From positions 22,375-86,374 of the forward strand of contig JAEEQB010000014.1 of assembly GCA_016285075.1 (NCBI GenBank): a DNA stretch of 64,000 nucleotides. The letters are read 5' to 3'. The notes under the pieces were generated by a model that was not told the DNA's origin, searched no databases, and saw nothing but the letters and a program-made list of their open reading frames with translations. Source of the DNA: Prevotella sp. GTDB lineage: Bacteria > Bacteroidota > Bacteroidia > Bacteroidales > Bacteroidaceae. How positions within the stretch are numbered: the first letter of the stretch is position 1; the number at the start of each line of letters is the position of its first letter. The position numbers were made by a program, and so were the translations under genes. Shown here in pieces: positions 1 through 9,102 of this stretch.

Positions 1-2
1 TT

Positions 3-1847
3 GTTCAGCAGAACCGTTCCGTTGACCCGTTTGAAGCTTTCTTCAATGGTGGTTCAGGATATGTCGAGGTAAAAAAACAGATTGTGGCACCAGGTATAGA
101 GATACAAGTAGATCCTCTGCCAACGCGCCCTTCAAACTTCTCTGGTGGTGTGGGAAAGTTCAATATTTCTGCCCAGTTGAATAAAACGGAAATCAATGCC
201 AATGACCCGGTTTCACTGCGTATTATCGTCAGCGGTGTAGGAAATCTGAAACTTATCAAACAACCAACGTTGAATCTTCCCAAGGATTTCGACAAGTATG
301 ATGCGAAAGTGACAGACAAGACTAAATTGACTTCACAAGGGGTGGAAGGCTCAATGATTTATGATTTCTTGATGGTGCCCCGTCATCAGGGGAAGTTTGA
401 GATACCCCCGGTTGAGTTCACCTACTATGATACGGGTGAAGGAAAATATAAAACGGTAAAGACGCAGTCCTTTACGTTGGATGTGGCCAAAGGATCTGGT
501 AGTTCTGTTGTCAGCGATTTCACGGGGCAAGAGGATGTGGAGCTGCTGAACAAGGACATTCGTTATATCAAGACGGGGTATGGCAATCAGCACGACATGA
601 ACGAATTCTTCTTCGGTAGTGTCGGCTACTGGATAACACTAGCCTTGCTTTTGGTTGTGTTTGTGTCCCTTTTCGTCCTTTTCCGTCAGCGTGCCATTGA
701 GAATGCCAACATCGCTGGCAAACGCGCAGGCAGAGCGAACAAAGTGGCTACCAAACGGCTTCGTATGGCATCAAAGTTGATGCAAGAGAACAAACCGGGC
801 CAGTTTTATGATGAGGTGCTTCGAGCATTGTGGGGATATGTCGGCGACAAGCTTAGTATTCCTGTGGAGCAGCTTTCACATGACAATATCTCGGAAAGGT
901 TGTCAGAACGGAACGTCCATGAGTCTGTCATCAGCCAGTTTATCCAGGCTCTTGACGAGTGTGAGTTTGAACGTTATGCACCTGGTGATCCAAAAGGAAA
1001 CATGAATAAAGTGTTCAGAAAGGCAATGAATGCTATAGAACAGATAGAGAATACGATGAAGAAGAAGCATGTGCAAAAGTCTGAGGGACATCCTGCATCG
1101 TGGCTGCTGTTATGTTTGGTCGCAATGTCCTCTCTATTCTCTCCGCTTTCTGCTTCTGCCATCACAAAGGAAAATGCTGACAGCGCTTATGCACAAGGCC
1201 AGTATCAGCAGGCTATCAAGGATTATGAAGAACTCTTGAAACATGGTGTCAGTGCTGAGCTTTACTACAATCTGGGCAATGCTTATTACCGTACGGAAGA
1301 CATCACTCGTGCAGTGTTAAACTATGAACGTGCTCTGTTGTTGTCGCCTGGAGACCGAGACATCCGTTTCAATCTTCAGATGGCGCGTTCAAAGACCATC
1401 GATAAGATTACTCCGGAATCCGAGATGTTTTTTGTAACGTGGTATCGCTCATTGGTTAATCTTATGAGTGTCGATGCTTGGGCAGGAACCGGTCTGTTCT
1501 CTCTGGCACTGGCCATCGTCTTGGTTTTGCTGTACCTCTTTGCCGACAGTATCTGGTTGCAGAAGATAGGTTTCTTCGGATTCATTATGCTCCTTTTGGT
1601 GTTTATCCTGAGTAATGTTTTGGCTCATGTCCAGAAGCAGGAATTGGTCAATCGCACAGGAGCCATTATCATGGGAGCAGCAGTCAATGTGAAGAGTACA
1701 CCAGCAAAGAACGGCACAGACCTTTTCATCCTTCATGAGGGCACGAAGGTGGAGATCACCGATGGAGCCATGAAGGATTGGAAACGTGTTAAAGTGGCCG
1801 ATGGAAAGGATGGCTGGGTTGAAGCAAAGGATCTAGAAGTCATTTGA
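3..1847 (+). CDS. BatD-BatE fusion membrane protein, 5' end outside window
   Basis: The reading frame is open from the left edge, so the N-terminus is missing; 614 residues are visible. The first part is a BatD-type region: extracytoplasmic beta-rich domains, then a membrane segment (GYWITLALLLVVFVSLFVLF, about nt 623-682) and a cytoplasmic tail. At nt 1056 there is an in-frame ATG followed by KKK and a signal-peptide-like stretch (WLLLCLVAMSSLFSPLSASA). After it come TPR repeats (about nt 1160-1390), two membrane segments and a C-terminal SH3-like domain, which is the usual BatE layout. No stop separates the two, so they are read as one protein, though separate initiation at 1056 is possible. 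Bat proteins are associated with aerotolerance and envelope stress in Bacteroidota, together with vWA proteins BatA/BatB, expected just upstream. The PAP2 gene follows after 19 bp. Confidence 0.82.
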   Translation, partial: VQQNRSVDPFEAFFNGGSGYVEVKKQIVAPGIEIQVDPLPTRPSNFSGGVGKFNISAQLNKTEINANDPVSLRIIVSGVGNLKLIKQPTLNLPKDFDKYDAKVTDKTKLTSQGVEGSMIYDFLMVPRHQGKFEIPPVEFTYYDTGEGKYKTVKTQSFTLDVAKGSGSSVVSDFTGQEDVELLNKDIRYIKTGYGNQHDMNEFFFGSVGYWITLALLLVVFVSLFVLFRQRAIENANIAGKRAGRANKVATKRLRMASKLMQENKPGQFYDEVLRALWGYVGDKLSIPVEQLSHDNISERLSERNVHESVISQFIQALDECEFERYAPGDPKGNMNKVFRKAMNAIEQIENTMKKKHVQKSEGHPASWLLLCLVAMSSLFSPLSASAITKENADSAYAQGQYQQAIKDYEELLKHGVSAELYYNLGNAYYRTEDITRAVLNYERALLLSPGDRDIRFNLQMARSKTIDKITPESEMFFVTWYRSLVNLMSVDAWAGTGLFSLALAIVLVLLYLFADSIWLQKIGFFGFIMLLLVFILSNVLAHVQKQELVNRTGAIIMGAAVNVKSTPAKNGTDLFILHEGTKVEITDGAMKDWKRVKVADGKDGWVEAKDLEVI

Positions 1848-1866
1848 TGCAAGGAGATTGTTGAAT

Positions 1867-2568
1867 ATGGATTTGGAATCGTTGATAGAGCTAGATCGTC
1901 AGTTGCTACTTATGCTTAATGGCAGCCCGTCTCTTTTCTTGGACGGTCTGGTTAAGACACTTACATCGGCGCTGACGTGGATACCTCTTTATCTTTCTTT
2001 GTTCTATATAGTGCTGAAGAACAAGGATACTGCCTCACAAATTGCATTGATTGTTGTCTCAGTGGTTGTGTGCCTGATTCTGACAGGAACTGTGGATGAT
2101 GTGATTGTTAAGCCCTTGGTTGGTCGTTGGCGGCCTACTCATGACCCTGTGATTGGCTCTGTCGTAGACATTGTCAATGATTACCGTGGCGGTAGATTCG
2201 GCTTCTTTTCAGCCCATGCCTGCAATACGTTTGGCATTGCAGTATTCTTTTGCTGGCTCGTACGTAGTTCTCTATTGTCCACAGCCCTCGTCCTTTGGTC
2301 GTTGATCAATTGCTGGACACGTCTCTATCTAGGAGTCCATTTCCCTGGCGATATTCTCTGTGGACTGATATGGGGAGCCATTATTGCTTCTATTGTCTAT
2401 TTTATCTATTATCGTTTGAACTGCCGTTTGTTTGGAGGCAACCGCTTCGTTTCTTCCCAGTATACTCGAACAGGCTTTCTGCGTGCTGATGCCGATATAG
2501 TCGTCTCAGTACTTCTCTTGACATTCATTTATGCAATGCTCCGTGCCTGTCTGTTCCTATATGTGTAA
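1867..2568 (+). CDS. PAP2-family membrane phosphatase
   Basis: A 233-residue multi-spanning protein with the three acid-phosphatase motifs of the PAP2 superfamily: KPLVGRWRPTH (KxxxxxxRP), SAHACN in place of the usual PSGH, and RLYLGVHFPGD (RxxxxxHxxxD). Such enzymes dephosphorylate membrane lipid phosphates, for example undecaprenyl pyrophosphate or phosphatidylglycerol phosphate; the exact substrate cannot be told from sequence. The ATG at 1867 was preferred over the TTG at 1858 because it is the first ATG and still leaves 19 bp after the Bat gene. queA starts 3 bp after the stop, so the three genes are probably co-transcribed. Confidence 0.87.
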   Translation: MDLESLIELDRQLLLMLNGSPSLFLDGLVKTLTSALTWIPLYLSLFYIVLKNKDTASQIALIVVSVVVCLILTGTVDDVIVKPLVGRWRPTHDPVIGSVVDIVNDYRGGRFGFFSAHACNTFGIAVFFCWLVRSSLLSTALVLWSLINCWTRLYLGVHFPGDILCGLIWGAIIASIVYFIYYRLNCRLFGGNRFVSSQYTRTGFLRADADIVVSVLLLTFIYAMLRACLFLYV

Positions 2569-2571
2569 ACT

Positions 2572-3792
2572 ATGTTGGATGTAAAACATATACATATTAG
2601 TGATTATCAATACGAGTTACCCGATTCTCGGATAGCTAAGTTTCCAATTGCTCAGCGCGATCATTCCAAACTGCTTGTCTATCGTCATGGTGAAATCTGT
2701 GAAGACTTTTTCTACCATCTTCCTGACTATCTTCCTCAGAAAGCGCTGATGGTCTATAATAATACAAAGGTAATTCAGGCACGTCTTCATTTTCGCAAGG
2801 AGTCTGGTGCGCTGATTGAGGTTTTTCTCTTGGAGCCCTATCTGCCAGCCGACTATGAGCAGATGTTCCAGACCACAGGTCGCTGTTCGTGGCTTTGTTT
2901 GGTTGGAAACCAAAAGAAGTGGAAAGAAGGTTCCCTCGTCAGGGAACTGGTCATTCATGGAATTCAGGAAGTAATCAAGGCTACCCGTCTTGGGCAGCAT
3001 GGAACGAGCCAGATAATTGACTTTGAGTGGAGTGGAGGAAGCTCTTTTTCCGAGGTTCTCGATGTAGCCGGTGAATTGCCCATTCCCCCCTATTTGAATC
3101 GTGAGACACAGGAAAGCGACAAGCAGACTTATCAGACGGTCTATTCCAAGATAAAGGGCAGTGTGGCAGCTCCTACAGCTGGTCTCCACTTCACTCCGGA
3201 AGTTTTGGCTGCTATTGATGCCCATGGTGTTGAACGTGAGGAGGTAACGCTGCATGTAGGCGCAGGAACCTTCCGTCCTGTGAAATGTGAGGATATCGGT
3301 GGGCACGACATGCATACAGAGTATATCAGTGTAAGCCGCGAGACTATAGAGAGACTGATTGCCTATGATGGAAAGGCCATTGCTGTAGGTACAACTAGTG
3401 TACGTACGTTGGAAAGCCTTTACTATATGGGAATCAAGGTGATGGCGAGTCCAGACTTGACAGAAGAACAATTACATGTCTGCCAATGGGAACCTTATGA
3501 TACTCCATTTCAGGAACTCCCTTCTGCCACAGACGCTTTGCAGGCATTACTTTCCTGGATGGATGTTCAAGAGTTGCCGGTCTTACACAGTAGTACACAG
3601 ATTATCATTGCTCCAGGCTATGAGTACAAGATCGTGCGCATGTTGATTACCAATTTCCACCAGCCTCAGTCAACGCTGCTGCTGTTGGTCAGTGCGTTTG
3701 TTCACGGAGATTGGCATCGCATTTATGATTATGCTCTCAGCCATGACTTCCGCTTCCTGAGTTATGGTGACTCCTCGCTGCTCATTCCTTGA
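2572..3792 (+). CDS. queA: S-adenosylmethionine:tRNA ribosyltransferase-isomerase
   Basis: QueA transfers and rearranges the ribosyl group of S-adenosylmethionine onto 7-aminomethyl-7-deazaguanine in tRNA, giving epoxyqueuosine at wobble position 34. The 406-residue protein shows family hallmarks: YELPDSRIAKFP near the N-terminus, MVYNNTKVIQARL, the block GSVAAPTAGLHFT, LHVGAGTFRPV, HTEYISVS, AVGTTSVRTLES, and LITNFHQPQSTLLLLVSAF near the C-terminus. It is longer than the typical proteobacterial enzyme (about 350 residues), as is usual in Bacteroidota. It lies 3 bp after the PAP2 gene. No other queuosine gene is visible here. Confidence 0.97.
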   Translation: MLDVKHIHISDYQYELPDSRIAKFPIAQRDHSKLLVYRHGEICEDFFYHLPDYLPQKALMVYNNTKVIQARLHFRKESGALIEVFLLEPYLPADYEQMFQTTGRCSWLCLVGNQKKWKEGSLVRELVIHGIQEVIKATRLGQHGTSQIIDFEWSGGSSFSEVLDVAGELPIPPYLNRETQESDKQTYQTVYSKIKGSVAAPTAGLHFTPEVLAAIDAHGVEREEVTLHVGAGTFRPVKCEDIGGHDMHTEYISVSRETIERLIAYDGKAIAVGTTSVRTLESLYYMGIKVMASPDLTEEQLHVCQWEPYDTPFQELPSATDALQALLSWMDVQELPVLHSSTQIIIAPGYEYKIVRMLITNFHQPQSTLLLLVSAFVHGDWHRIYDYALSHDFRFLSYGDSSLLIP

Positions 3793-3844
3793 GCGGCTAT
3801 ACTTTCCCTCGCAAAGAAAAAAAGACCGATACAACTCGGAAATA

Positions 3845-3876
3845 TTTGGAGGTTTCAAATTTATTTCGTACCTTTG
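3845..3876 (+). promoter_or_regulatory. Bacteroidota-type promoter for the C10 protease gene
   Basis: A TTTG (-33 element) at 3845-3848 and TACCTTTG (-7 element, consensus TAnnTTTG) at 3869-3876 are 20 bp apart. The protease ATG at 3892 is 15 nt after the -7 element, so the leader is very short. Confidence 0.7.
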
Positions 3877-3891
3877 CGAGCATAAAACCTT

Positions 3892-6800
3892 ATGCCTATG
3901 AATCGACTTGTCTTGTTAATGACGTTGTATACTGCTGTACTGACCCTTTCAGCACAGACAATATCTCGTGAAGAAGCACGCTTGCAGGCTGAGCAATTCC
4001 TTCAACAGCGAGGTCATTCTGCTACTTTACGATTCACTCCACAACTATCAAGAGGAAAGACTTCCCATCAGTTGGAAGAGGTTCCCGATTACTATGTGTT
4101 CAATGCCGATACAGAACGGGGTTTTGTCATCATGGCTGCTGACAGTCGTATGCCACAGTCTGTGCTGGCTTACAGTCTATATGGTTCTTTCGACCCGGAA
4201 AAACTGATTGCTCCGGTGAAGGATTGGCTCGTAACGATAGAGAAGCAGATGGAGTGGCTGCGTGATAATAACAGTCTGTCTCCTGCTGCTAACAGGGTAC
4301 CAGGACTAGCTGTTCCTCAGCTACTTAAAACGACATGGCATCAGGTTGAGCCATATAACAACCATGTCAAGGGTGGGGCTTACCTCACAGGCTGTGGTGC
4401 TACCGCCATGGCTCAGGTCATGAACTACCATCGTTTCCCCAAAAGCGTGCAAGCTGCCATTCCAGCATATACCACACAGAAATTGAAGGTTCACATGGAC
4501 GGTGTAACTGTCGGTGCTCCTATTGACTGGGAAAACATGATAAACGATTATCATGCAGTTACTCCAACGACAGCCCAAATTAATGCTGTGGCCAACTTGA
4601 TGCTCTATTGCGGTACGTCCATACAGATGGATTATAGTCCTGATAACTCCGGTTCTGCGTTGGAGGATATTGCCAGCGCGCTGAAGAATTATTTTGGTTA
4701 TTACAAGGGGATCCGAATGAGATACCATGAGGAGATGTCCAACCAAGCTTGGGAGGATTTAATCTACGGTGAGCTTTCTGTAGGACGCCCAGTCATGATT
4801 TCTGGTATGTCATCATCATCGGGTGGCTCGGGTCATATCTTCATCTGCGATGGCTATGATGGCAGTGGTCACTACCACATCAACTGGGGATGGGGTGGCT
4901 ATGAGGATGGTTTCTTTGCTCTGAGTAATCTTACTCCACCCGACGAACCTCCTGGCTACAACTTCTGGCAGGGCTGCATCACGGGTGTAAAGCCTGACGA
5001 TGGTACCTTCACGGAGCAAGTCGTATTGTCTACTATTGATTGTTGGTTGGTTGATCCAAGTACTGGGGATGAAACTACCCAAAGAGAATATGCCATTCCT
5101 GCTGGATATATTCAGTATCCTATGGGGGTTGCTTTCAGTTGTACGAGCAAATTGGCTAACACCTATCGTTTTGACGCTGATTTTGGCGTATTCCAGAATG
5201 GAAAGTTGGTGGAACTGATTTATGGGGGTAACGGTTTCAGGTCTAATGAGGAGATGCAAATCGGTCAAGGTTTCTATCAAGGTGTTTTTTATCTGCCTCA
5301 GAAAAATATGACTACATTCCGCTCTCCTGGAACCTATGTTGTTAAGGTGGTGAGCCGACAGACGGGTACCTCTGAATGGATAGAGAATGAAGGGTCTGAC
5401 AAGTACTGCCTAGTATGTGTCATTGATGCCAACAATAAGATGACTTGTAGCATTGGTGAAGGTACAGTGCCTGGCCCAGGTCCCGATGGGCCAGAAACCA
5501 TCTCTGAAACGCAACGTGCTCAATTGGCCGCAAACCTTAGCGAGCTTGCAACAATATTAAACCAGAAAGTGACTAGCCTGAATGACGAGGAGGCTAAATT
5601 AGAGGCAGTATATACAGATGCTCAGAAAGCTGCTGCCGACTGTGAAGCTCTACGCAACAGGTATCTCACACTCAAGCAGCAGATAGAGAGCTCTGCCTTG
5701 ACCAATGCCCAAAAGCAGCCTTTCTATGAATCCATTGAAAGTTCCTTGGAACAGCTTGGCGGAGACTATGTGGAGAAGTCTGCCCGGCAGCTTGTTTCCT
5801 CCTGTGAGACCATCCTTGACAAGATTGAGAATGAACTTGCTGCCCTGAGTGCCATGGTTTCTCAGGTGAACAATCTCAACGGACAAGTTCCTTCCGTGAA
5901 CGACCTCACAGCTTTCACTAAGCTGAAAAACGACTATGAGGCACTCTTTGCCAGTTACTATTCTTTACACTATCCCTTCTCAACCATCAATGATTTGACG
6001 AATGCCACAAAGGTGCTCTCGAATACGCAGAACAATATTAATCTGTTCCTCGATAACATTACCAACCTAGAGCAGCAGGCCAAGAAGCTTATTGAGCTTT
6101 CCGGCTTACTCGAGCAGAAGAATGTCGTCAACGAGAAGCTGATTGCCGTGAAGAACCAGCTTGAACAACTGGATGGTGAGCTTGTTAAATCGTACAATGC
6201 CTTCAACAACCTTTCCGAGGCATTTGGTAAGGATATGGAGCGCTACACTAGTCTAGCAGAAAAGTTGAATAGTGCGAACGAGACGCTGAGAAATTCGAAC
6301 CTTTCTGACAGCCAGCGTGATGAACTGGCTCAGCTGATGAAGGAACTTCAAGAGCAGTTCAAGACAATGGAGTCCTTATTTGCCAATGTCAACAATAAGA
6401 TCAAGGAACTCGACAGCCAAGTGTACTCTGTGGCAGAACGCAATGCACTGGTTCAGTCATTCAACAACCTTGTCAGCGATTTTAATTCTGCAGGCTCTAT
6501 AGAGACATTGAACGAAGTTGAGAAGCGCATTGCTAATCTTGCTACCACTATCGAAGAGGCTGGTAACCGCAACAATGCCTACATCGAGTCACTGGCAACC
6601 GTTCAGCCCGACCAGCAATCCCTGCAAACGTTGATAACCAACTTGGAGTCTGCCATCACGACATTCATCGAAACCGTCCAGAATTACGAACGGGAATACA
6701 TCAACACGCAGGAACAGTTGCAAGCCAAGAAGAAAGACGCCGAGGAAAAAGTCGACTTGCTTAATCAGCAGATGTTGGCTTTGCAAGAAGACTTCACCAA

Positions 6801-8064
6801 ACGATTCGAGATAATTGATGCTTTAGATTATTCGATGGACGAGAAGCGTCAGGAATTGCAGAAGCTAATAGCCCAGTTGCAAGACGCCTTACATAAATTG
6901 GCTGACGCAGATATCACCGATGGGCGTCGTGAATCGCTCATAGCCGATGCCCAGGCATTGGAAATAAGCCTCCAAAAAGTAAAAGAGGACTTTGATAAGT
7001 TGGTAGATGAAATAAAGAGCAAGATAGTAGTGACGGCAGACAGGGTCAATGAGCTCACCCAAGCCTGCAACGAACTGGATTCCAAGCTCGCCACTGCTTC
7101 CACCGAAGAAGACTTTGAGTCAATATCCACCCTCTGCGAGACCTTGGCGGAACAAATCCTGGAAGTGAAGAATGCGCTGGCTGATGAGCGTGGTAACCTG
7201 TCTGATATGACTGAACCTGTTGCTGGCTTTATGGCAAATGCCGATGAGTTGGAAGAGGCTATTGACAAACTCGACAAGGACATTGACGAAGCCGTAAGAC
7301 TCACCGCTGAGGAAATTGCTCAGGACAAAGAACTGCAAGCCCTGAAGGAAGCTGTAGCAGAGTCGCTTAATGCTATGAAACAGCAGATAGAGAGCCTACA
7401 GACAGACTTCGGTAAGAGAAAAGATGATGCGGAAGCCATTGGCAAGACACTCGATGAGAAGCGTCTGGCATACCAGATACTGAATGCAAAGAACCAGGAA
7501 GTCTTACGCCAATTGCTTGGTGCTACGCTTAGTGCCGAGCAGCGTGAGTCGCTGACTGATGATGCCGAAGTAATAGAAATCACTCTTCATAACATAGGTG
7601 AGAACATAGAGAAATTGAGCGAATTGTTGGCGTCAAATACCACGGTGACAGCCGACGCTGTGAATGCCTTGACCAGAACTTACAATAACTTGGTTGATAG
7701 GCTCGATGGCGTTTCCACTATAGAAGATCTGTCGGAACTGAATGAGCAGAGAAAGGCCCTTGCTGCACAAATCAAGGAGCTGGGTAAAACGTTGGCTACC
7801 GAGCTTGGCAACCTTTCTGACTTAAAGGAGGTTGTCGATGCCATCTTGCTTAATGCCGACGAGCTGGACAAGGCCATAGCCGATCTTTCCGATGCGATAA
7901 CCCAAGCTGAGAAAATCGAGTTGGCCATCAATCCGCTCATTGTCGACGGAAAGAGGGTTGTTGGTTGCTACGACACTAACGGTCGCCCAACCGACATCCG
8001 CAAGAAGGGCTTGAAGATTCTCCGTCTGAGCGATGGCACCACAAGGAAAGTATATATCAAATAG
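3892..8064 (+). CDS. C10 (streptopain-like) cysteine protease with a very long coiled-coil region
   Basis: A 1390-residue exported protein. Residues 1-22 form a signal peptide (LTLSAQ cleavage region). Residues about 25-140 match the Spi-type inhibitory prodomain. The peptidase C10 domain follows, with the catalytic Cys168 in YLTGCGATAMAQ, His315 in GSGHIFICDGYD and the NWGWGG loop. After a beta-rich part up to about residue 530 and a Pro/Gly linker, about 800 residues are almost entirely heptad-rich coiled coil. This contains a repeated unit: the block starting DEKRQELQ at nt 6838 recurs as DEKRLAYQ at nt 7453, 205 residues later. The last 44 residues (GCYDTNGRPTD...LSDGTTRKVYIK) resemble the short C-terminal tails of Prevotella surface proteins. 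Known relatives (interpain, PrtT) degrade host proteins, but these lack such a coiled-coil stalk. Function of the stalk is unknown; surface projection is an inference. Confidence 0.87.
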   Translation: MPMNRLVLLMTLYTAVLTLSAQTISREEARLQAEQFLQQRGHSATLRFTPQLSRGKTSHQLEEVPDYYVFNADTERGFVIMAADSRMPQSVLAYSLYGSFDPEKLIAPVKDWLVTIEKQMEWLRDNNSLSPAANRVPGLAVPQLLKTTWHQVEPYNNHVKGGAYLTGCGATAMAQVMNYHRFPKSVQAAIPAYTTQKLKVHMDGVTVGAPIDWENMINDYHAVTPTTAQINAVANLMLYCGTSIQMDYSPDNSGSALEDIASALKNYFGYYKGIRMRYHEEMSNQAWEDLIYGELSVGRPVMISGMSSSSGGSGHIFICDGYDGSGHYHINWGWGGYEDGFFALSNLTPPDEPPGYNFWQGCITGVKPDDGTFTEQVVLSTIDCWLVDPSTGDETTQREYAIPAGYIQYPMGVAFSCTSKLANTYRFDADFGVFQNGKLVELIYGGNGFRSNEEMQIGQGFYQGVFYLPQKNMTTFRSPGTYVVKVVSRQTGTSEWIENEGSDKYCLVCVIDANNKMTCSIGEGTVPGPGPDGPETISETQRAQLAANLSELATILNQKVTSLNDEEAKLEAVYTDAQKAAADCEALRNRYLTLKQQIESSALTNAQKQPFYESIESSLEQLGGDYVEKSARQLVSSCETILDKIENELAALSAMVSQVNNLNGQVPSVNDLTAFTKLKNDYEALFASYYSLHYPFSTINDLTNATKVLSNTQNNINLFLDNITNLEQQAKKLIELSGLLEQKNVVNEKLIAVKNQLEQLDGELVKSYNAFNNLSEAFGKDMERYTSLAEKLNSANETLRNSNLSDSQRDELAQLMKELQEQFKTMESLFANVNNKIKELDSQVYSVAERNALVQSFNNLVSDFNSAGSIETLNEVEKRIANLATTIEEAGNRNNAYIESLATVQPDQQSLQTLITNLESAITTFIETVQNYEREYINTQEQLQAKKKDAEEKVDLLNQQMLALQEDFTKRFEIIDALDYSMDEKRQELQKLIAQLQDALHKLADADITDGRRESLIADAQALEISLQKVKEDFDKLVDEIKSKIVVTADRVNELTQACNELDSKLATASTEEDFESISTLCETLAEQILEVKNALADERGNLSDMTEPVAGFMANADELEEAIDKLDKDIDEAVRLTAEEIAQDKELQALKEAVAESLNAMKQQIESLQTDFGKRKDDAEAIGKTLDEKRLAYQILNAKNQEVLRQLLGATLSAEQRESLTDDAEVIEITLHNIGENIEKLSELLASNTTVTADAVNALTRTYNNLVDRLDGVSTIEDLSELNEQRKALAAQIKELGKTLATELGNLSDLKEVVDAILLNADELDKAIADLSDAITQAEKIELAINPLIVDGKRVVGCYDTNGRPTDIRKKGLKILRLSDGTTRKVYIK

Positions 8065-8087
8065 TAATAAACTAAAATTTTAACAAC

Positions 8088-8966
8088 ATGAGACTATCAG
8101 GAAGAAGAGAAAGCTCAAACGTGGAAGATCGCCGCGGTATGAGCACAGGAGCAAAAGCAGGTATCGGAGGCATTGGTGCAGTTATTGTGGCAGCACTCTT
8201 TGCCTGGATTAGCGGTGGCGATCCTATGCAGGCAGGCCTCCAGGCTTTTCAGGAGCAGATGCAGCAGCAGGGTACTGAGACTGTGAACCCAGAGAACTTC
8301 ACAGAAGAAGAGCAGGAACTGGCAAAGCTTTCCAGTCAGATTCTTGCAGGTACAGAGGACGTTTGGACCAGAGTTTTCAAAGAGCAGGGATTAGGCAATT
8401 ATACTCCCCCTACGCTGGTTCTTTTCTCCAACGCTGTCCAGTCGGCTTGTGGCAATGCTACGGCAGCCGTGGGACCATTCTATTGCTCAGGTGACCAGAA
8501 ACTTTACATTGACCTCTCGTTCTTTACCCAGATGAAACGACAGTTAGGCGTTGAGGGAAGTGAGTTCGGCTATGCCTACGTTATTGCACATGAGATCGGC
8601 CATCATGTGGAGTACCTCACGGGTACATTGGGCAAAGCTCATCAGGCGATGAACCAGACCAATAAGACCGATGCAAACAAAATCAGCGTACGGCTGGAAC
8701 TGTTGGCTGACTACTATGCTGGCGTTTGGGCTCACTACGACAATGAAATGTTCCAGTCTATGGAACTGGGTGACCTTGAAAAGGGACTTGAGTTGGCCAA
8801 GGCCATCGGTGATGACTGGCTGCAGAAGAAAGCGCAGGGTAGGGCTACTCCAGAGTCGTTTACCCATGGTACCAGCGACCAGCGTAAACGTTGGCTCCGC
8901 ATGGGCTATCAGACTGGTGACATGAGCACCAGCACCTTTGCAGTGCAGAACTACAATGATTTGTAA
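8088..8966 (+). CDS. ypfJ: YpfJ-like neutral zinc metallopeptidase
   Basis: A 292-residue protein of the putative neutral zinc metallopeptidase family (PF04228, E. coli YpfJ). It has the characteristic N-terminus (RLSGRRESSNVEDRRG), a single membrane anchor (AGIGGIGAVIVAALFAWISG, residues about 24-43), and a C-terminal globular domain with the zinc-binding HExxH as HEIGHH and a downstream RLELLADYYAGVWA helix supplying the third ligand region. Length matches the family. The substrate is not known for the family. It starts 23 bp after the protease stop without an obvious promoter of its own, so it may be read through from upstream. Confidence 0.9.
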   Translation: MRLSGRRESSNVEDRRGMSTGAKAGIGGIGAVIVAALFAWISGGDPMQAGLQAFQEQMQQQGTETVNPENFTEEEQELAKLSSQILAGTEDVWTRVFKEQGLGNYTPPTLVLFSNAVQSACGNATAAVGPFYCSGDQKLYIDLSFFTQMKRQLGVEGSEFGYAYVIAHEIGHHVEYLTGTLGKAHQAMNQTNKTDANKISVRLELLADYYAGVWAHYDNEMFQSMELGDLEKGLELAKAIGDDWLQKKAQGRATPESFTHGTSDQRKRWLRMGYQTGDMSTSTFAVQNYNDL

Positions 8967-8975
8967 ATCAGGAAT

Positions 8976-9009
8976 AAAAATAAAGCGATGACCTTCACAG
9001 GCCGTCGCT
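8976..9009. terminator. Hairpin terminator downstream of ypfJ, stronger on the minus strand
   Basis: Inverted repeat 8984-8993 / 9000-9009, with a 6-nt loop. On the minus strand it is followed by TTTATTTTT. On the plus strand, 18 bp after the ypfJ stop, it is followed only by the weaker CTATATCTTC. It may serve both directions. Confidence 0.6.
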
Positions 9010-9067
9010 CTATATCTTCAATAGGTATTAGTCTTTTTAAGGTAAAAAGATTGTTTTCAGGATAACG
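8976..9067 (-). ncRNA. Candidate small RNA, about 90 nt
   Basis: On the minus strand a full Bacteroidota promoter (TTTG, 19 bp, TACCTTTG) is followed by a short stretch. The stretch has one small stem (TCTTTTT/AAAAAGA, about 9031-9052) and then a terminator-like hairpin: AGCGACGGCC (9009-9000) pairs with GGTCATCGCT (8993-8984), with one mismatch and one G-U pair. A T-rich run (8984-8976) follows. Promoter, short unit and terminator in a row is the pattern of a free-standing sRNA. No homology to a known RNA family is claimed. The alternative is that the hairpin only ends the ypfJ transcript. Confidence 0.45.
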
Positions 9068-9071
9068 TTTG

Positions 9072-9102
9072 CAAAGGTAAGACATATTTTTGAACTGGCA
9101 AA
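9072..9102 (-). promoter_or_regulatory. Minus-strand promoter for the candidate small RNA
   Basis: Read on the minus strand: TTTG at 9102-9099, 19 bp, then TACCTTTG at 9079-9072. A possible operator, GATAACGTTTGC (plus strand 9061-9072), overlaps the expected start point. Confidence 0.55.

Noticed and set aside
2617..3471. A 284-codon open frame on the minus strand
   Set aside because: It lies wholly inside queA, has no family features, and is explained by codon bias of the real gene on the other strand.
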